From positions 496,001 through 560,000 of the forward strand of contig NZ_FOYT01000002.1 in NCBI RefSeq assembly GCF_900112175.1: 64,000 nt of DNA, written 5' to 3'. Positions 62,098 to 64,000 of this stretch are shown here, one piece after another. This DNA comes from Halogeometricum rufum (lineage in GTDB: Archaea > Halobacteriota > Halobacteria > Halobacteriales > Haloferacaceae). The first letter of the stretch is position 1, and each line of letters starts with the position of its first letter. The notes beneath the pieces are model-generated. The model had not been told where the DNA came from and ran no database searches. It saw only the letters and a program-made list of their open reading frames with translations. The position numbers and the translations under genes are program-made.

Positions 62098-62988
62098 TCA
62101 CTTTCTGTAGCCGGCCAGTACCCGGACGTCCGGTTCCCGATTGACGGTTCCGACGAGGCGGAGGCCGTGTTTGTAGCCGAGGTAGATCAGGTTGTACGCG
62201 AACGTACCGTTGTTGTACGCGCCACGGGGTTCGAAGTGGACCCTGGCCGTGATGTCCTCGTCGAGGGGGACGCGGAAGTTGATCCACTCGATTCGGCCCT
62301 TCCCCTCGGCGGCCTCTTCGAGGACCTCGACGGCTTCCTCCGGGGAGAAGTTCTGGATGTAGGGCGCCCACGAATCGCCCCGTCGTTTCGCTCCCAGTTT
62401 GTCGTAGAGGGTCTCGATCGTGCCGTCGGCGAACTCGACGGCCATCGGGATGAGCTTCGTCTTGGGAGTGTTCTTCGCTTTCGCCCTCTCTTCGGAGGGG
62501 AGGTCGAGGAACACGACCTCCCGAGGCACCCGTTCGATCTCGGCGGGGTCGAACCAGTCTCGGTCCTGCTTCGCGTCGTCGACGAAGAATATCCGGTCGG
62601 AGTGGTTCACCAGATACTGCGTCGTCAACTGGATCAACTGCCGTTGCGGCGTCTCGATCGGTTGCAGATCGATCGTCTTCGTCTCGGTCTGGCTACTGTC
62701 TCGACTGAACCCGAACCCCCCGCTCGCCTTGACGTTGAACGGACCGAGTACGTTGGCCAGGCTCCCAGCGAGCGCCAGGGGATTGACGTCGATGTCCAGG
62801 TTCGCACCCAGGTTCCGCGCCGTCTCCTCCGTAATCTCGATGTGTATCGACTCTTCTCTCGACACCTGGGGCTGGAGGACCGCATCGTAGAATGCGTTGA
62901 GTTGCGTGTCGTCGATGAAGAACGGTGCGTCGAGCATCCATTGCAACTTCTCGTCTAAGGCCGAGTGGGTGGAACCGAGAGTACTCAT
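62098..62988 (-). CDS. Unrecognised protein (weakly DUF6414-like), divergent from the peptidoglycan-binding gene
   Basis: 296 residues from the ATG at 62988. No signal peptide or membrane helix. FFIDDTQLNAFYDAVLQPQ near the start, a middle with NLGANLDIDVNPLALAGSLA, a charged stretch DLPSEERAKAKNTPKTKLIP and a beta-rich end. The first part slightly resembles DUF6414 proteins, but I am not sure. Codons are less GC-biased than in most of the window. The leaderless promoter is strong (TTTAATATT). It could be a regulator or immunity-type partner of the divergent gene; that is a guess. Confidence 0.7.
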   Translation of the reverse strand: MSTLGSTHSALDEKLQWMLDAPFFIDDTQLNAFYDAVLQPQVSREESIHIEITEETARNLGANLDIDVNPLALAGSLANVLGPFNVKASGGFGFSRDSSQTETKTIDLQPIETPQRQLIQLTTQYLVNHSDRIFFVDDAKQDRDWFDPAEIERVPREVVFLDLPSEERAKAKNTPKTKLIPMAVEFADGTIETLYDKLGAKRRGDSWAPYIQNFSPEEAVEVLEEAAEGKGRIEWINFRVPLDEDITARVHFEPRGAYNNGTFAYNLIYLGYKHGLRLVGTVNREPDVRVLAGYRK

Positions 62989-63010
62989 AAGAAGTGACAA
63001 CAATAGAACA

Positions 63011-63020
63011 AATATTAAAC
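63011..63020 (-). promoter_or_regulatory. TATA element of the gene at 62098-62988
   Basis: GTTTAATATT on the minus strand, centred about 27 bases upstream of the ATG at 62988, implies a leaderless mRNA. Confidence 0.65.
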
Positions 63021-63218
63021 TTTGCCTCGGCTGCGAGTCGAGTGACACATCATCGCACGTACCGGTGTCTGTGTCGACATCTCAGCCGCGAACCACTCTC
63101 GGATCCTGTCGCGGTACTATATATCGCTTCTGTGGTCGTTCCGATACCAGGAGAACGAGCGACGCGTACATACTCTCAGCTGTATTACATCTACACGTCG
63201 TTTCGACGAGTGAACATC

Positions 63219-64000
63219 ATGACCTCAGCAAAGCAGCGGTTCTACGTACTCGACAGCTCGATCGAGGGGACGCTTCGACAGGCCGCGAAGAAAGCAATCG
63301 CGAACGCCGCGCCTCTGGGTTCTCGATTCCTCCCCACCGAGAAGACCGGTGGGTTCGACGACCTCCGTGAGAAGCTTCGGGAGCTGTCGGAACCGGACCA
63401 GATTCGAGAGAACGGAAAGATATCCGATATGACGATCGTGGCACACGGCTACGCCGGTGGCGTATTCTCCCTCGGCGACGACTTCGTCACCGAAGGAAAG
63501 CTCGACGAGATCGACGGGCCGTTCGACGTGTTCGCCGACCACGCCCGAATCGACATCGTCAGGTGTGCATCGAGTACCCTCCCGATCGAAGAGGCGGACC
63601 GTCGATCGCTCTATCGCAAAGTGGGCCAAAAGCTCCTGCCACGCGGCGGTCGCGTCTGTGGGACGAAGAACGATGTCGAATTCTCCTGGGGAGGGGGCGT
63701 TCGGCTGACTAAACCGGGGTCCGGTGGAAACGTCCCTCTCGGTGGGTCCTATCCTACGACGTTCCACTCGTTGGAATATCTAAAATACAACCCGCAGGAG
63801 TGCGAGGAGATTCCGGGACCGAACGAGTCGTCCCGAGTGTATCGAACGCTTCGGTACGGGGACCGTGGAGAGGACGTCGAGCAACTCCAGAAGTTCCTCC
63901 GCGTGAAGCCGGATGGGAAGTACGGACCCTTCACGAAGTCTTCGGTGAAGCGTTTCCAGCGACAGCAGGGCTTAGCCGCGACCGGAATCGTAGACGCCGG
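63219..64000 (+). CDS. Peptidoglycan-binding-domain protein with DUF4347-like N-terminal domain (runs off right edge)
   Basis: The visible 260 residues start MTSAKQRFYVLDSSIEGTLR at the ATG at 63219. Residues about 65-125 (SDMTIVAHGYAGGVFSLGDD, then RIDIVRCASS) resemble the DUF4347 or CHAT-like caspase/hydrolase-type fold, with the His-Gly and later Cys in plausible catalytic places. Residues about 213-260 form a PG_binding_1 domain (YGDRGEDVEQLQKFL, YGPFTKSSVKRFQRQQG). Haloarchaea have no peptidoglycan, so an antibacterial or storage/attachment role is possible. No secretion signal. Codon use differs from the neighbours. Confidence 0.75.
   Translation, partial: MTSAKQRFYVLDSSIEGTLRQAAKKAIANAAPLGSRFLPTEKTGGFDDLREKLRELSEPDQIRENGKISDMTIVAHGYAGGVFSLGDDFVTEGKLDEIDGPFDVFADHARIDIVRCASSTLPIEEADRRSLYRKVGQKLLPRGGRVCGTKNDVEFSWGGGVRLTKPGSGGNVPLGGSYPTTFHSLEYLKYNPQECEEIPGPNESSRVYRTLRYGDRGEDVEQLQKFLRVKPDGKYGPFTKSSVKRFQRQQGLAATGIVDA

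Overview
The window reads as chromosomal DNA of an extremely halophilic archaeon (class Halobacteria, most like the Haloferax/Halogeometricum/Halobellus group). The signs are very high GC, acidic proteomes rich in Asp and Glu, long antisense shadow frames typical of GC-rich haloarchaea, leaderless promoters with TATA elements about 27 bases from the start codon, and several marker genes: halorhodopsin, a bacterio-opsin-activator-like regulator, a SAMP1-like modifier, TFS, a Vms1-type protein and HTR-like and DUF106/DUF63 proteins. No rRNA, CRISPR array or intact transposase/integrase was seen. One tRNA (Pro, GGG) is present.

Layout. 0-3 kb: end of an APC amino acid permease preceded by a striking array of five 56-bp repeats, each a tiny translationally coupled cistron, then a universal stress protein, a small conserved protein and a YeiH-type transporter. 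3-12 kb: adenylate kinase, a large PAS/GAF/HTH-10 regulator, a rubredoxin-like peptide plus glutamate dehydrogenase, DUF106, cytidylate kinase, TruB-type pseudouridine synthase, an aspartoacylase-like hydrolase, tRNA-Pro with a duplicated 3' end. 12-23.6 kb: ilvD, halorhodopsin, a histidine-rich MoaB, a FilR1-type regulator, an MDR oxidoreductase, a Vms1-type protein and the dgcN-dgcA D-glutamate pair. 23.6-34.5 kb: PspA with a membrane partner, an MFS transporter, an AT-rich island bracketed by a duplicated tail of the tfs gene, two coiled-coil/zinc proteins, an HTR-like ATPase, a beta-RFAP synthase and an 844-bp non-coding stretch with strong hairpins. 34.5-44 kb: the pyrG-guaA operon, PHP phosphatase, saccharopine-type oxidoreductase, aldo/keto reductase and PEP carboxylase. 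44-54.8 kb: an apparently solitary Rieske protein, an aldehyde dehydrogenase/reductase pair, SAMP1, and a cluster for ion transport and stress (two TrkA-C membrane proteins, a cupin, a K+ channel, an HPP-Usp protein, a nucleoside phosphorylase). 54.8-64 kb: small membrane proteins, a PfkB kinase, DUF63, deoC, a truncated PQQ protein, a tRNA methylthiotransferase whose tail is duplicated beyond a TMEM175 gene, and finally a divergent pair of unusual codon usage, one member of which carries a peptidoglycan-binding domain.

The most interesting signals are (i) the tandem RBS-mini-ORF array in front of the permease, (ii) three places where the 3' end of a housekeeping gene (tRNA-Pro, tfs, the MiaB-like gene) is repeated downstream with foreign-looking DNA between the copies, and (iii) the peptidoglycan-binding, possibly effector-like protein at the right edge, next to one of these insertions. 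All functional statements rest on reading the translated sequences; no database search was run.
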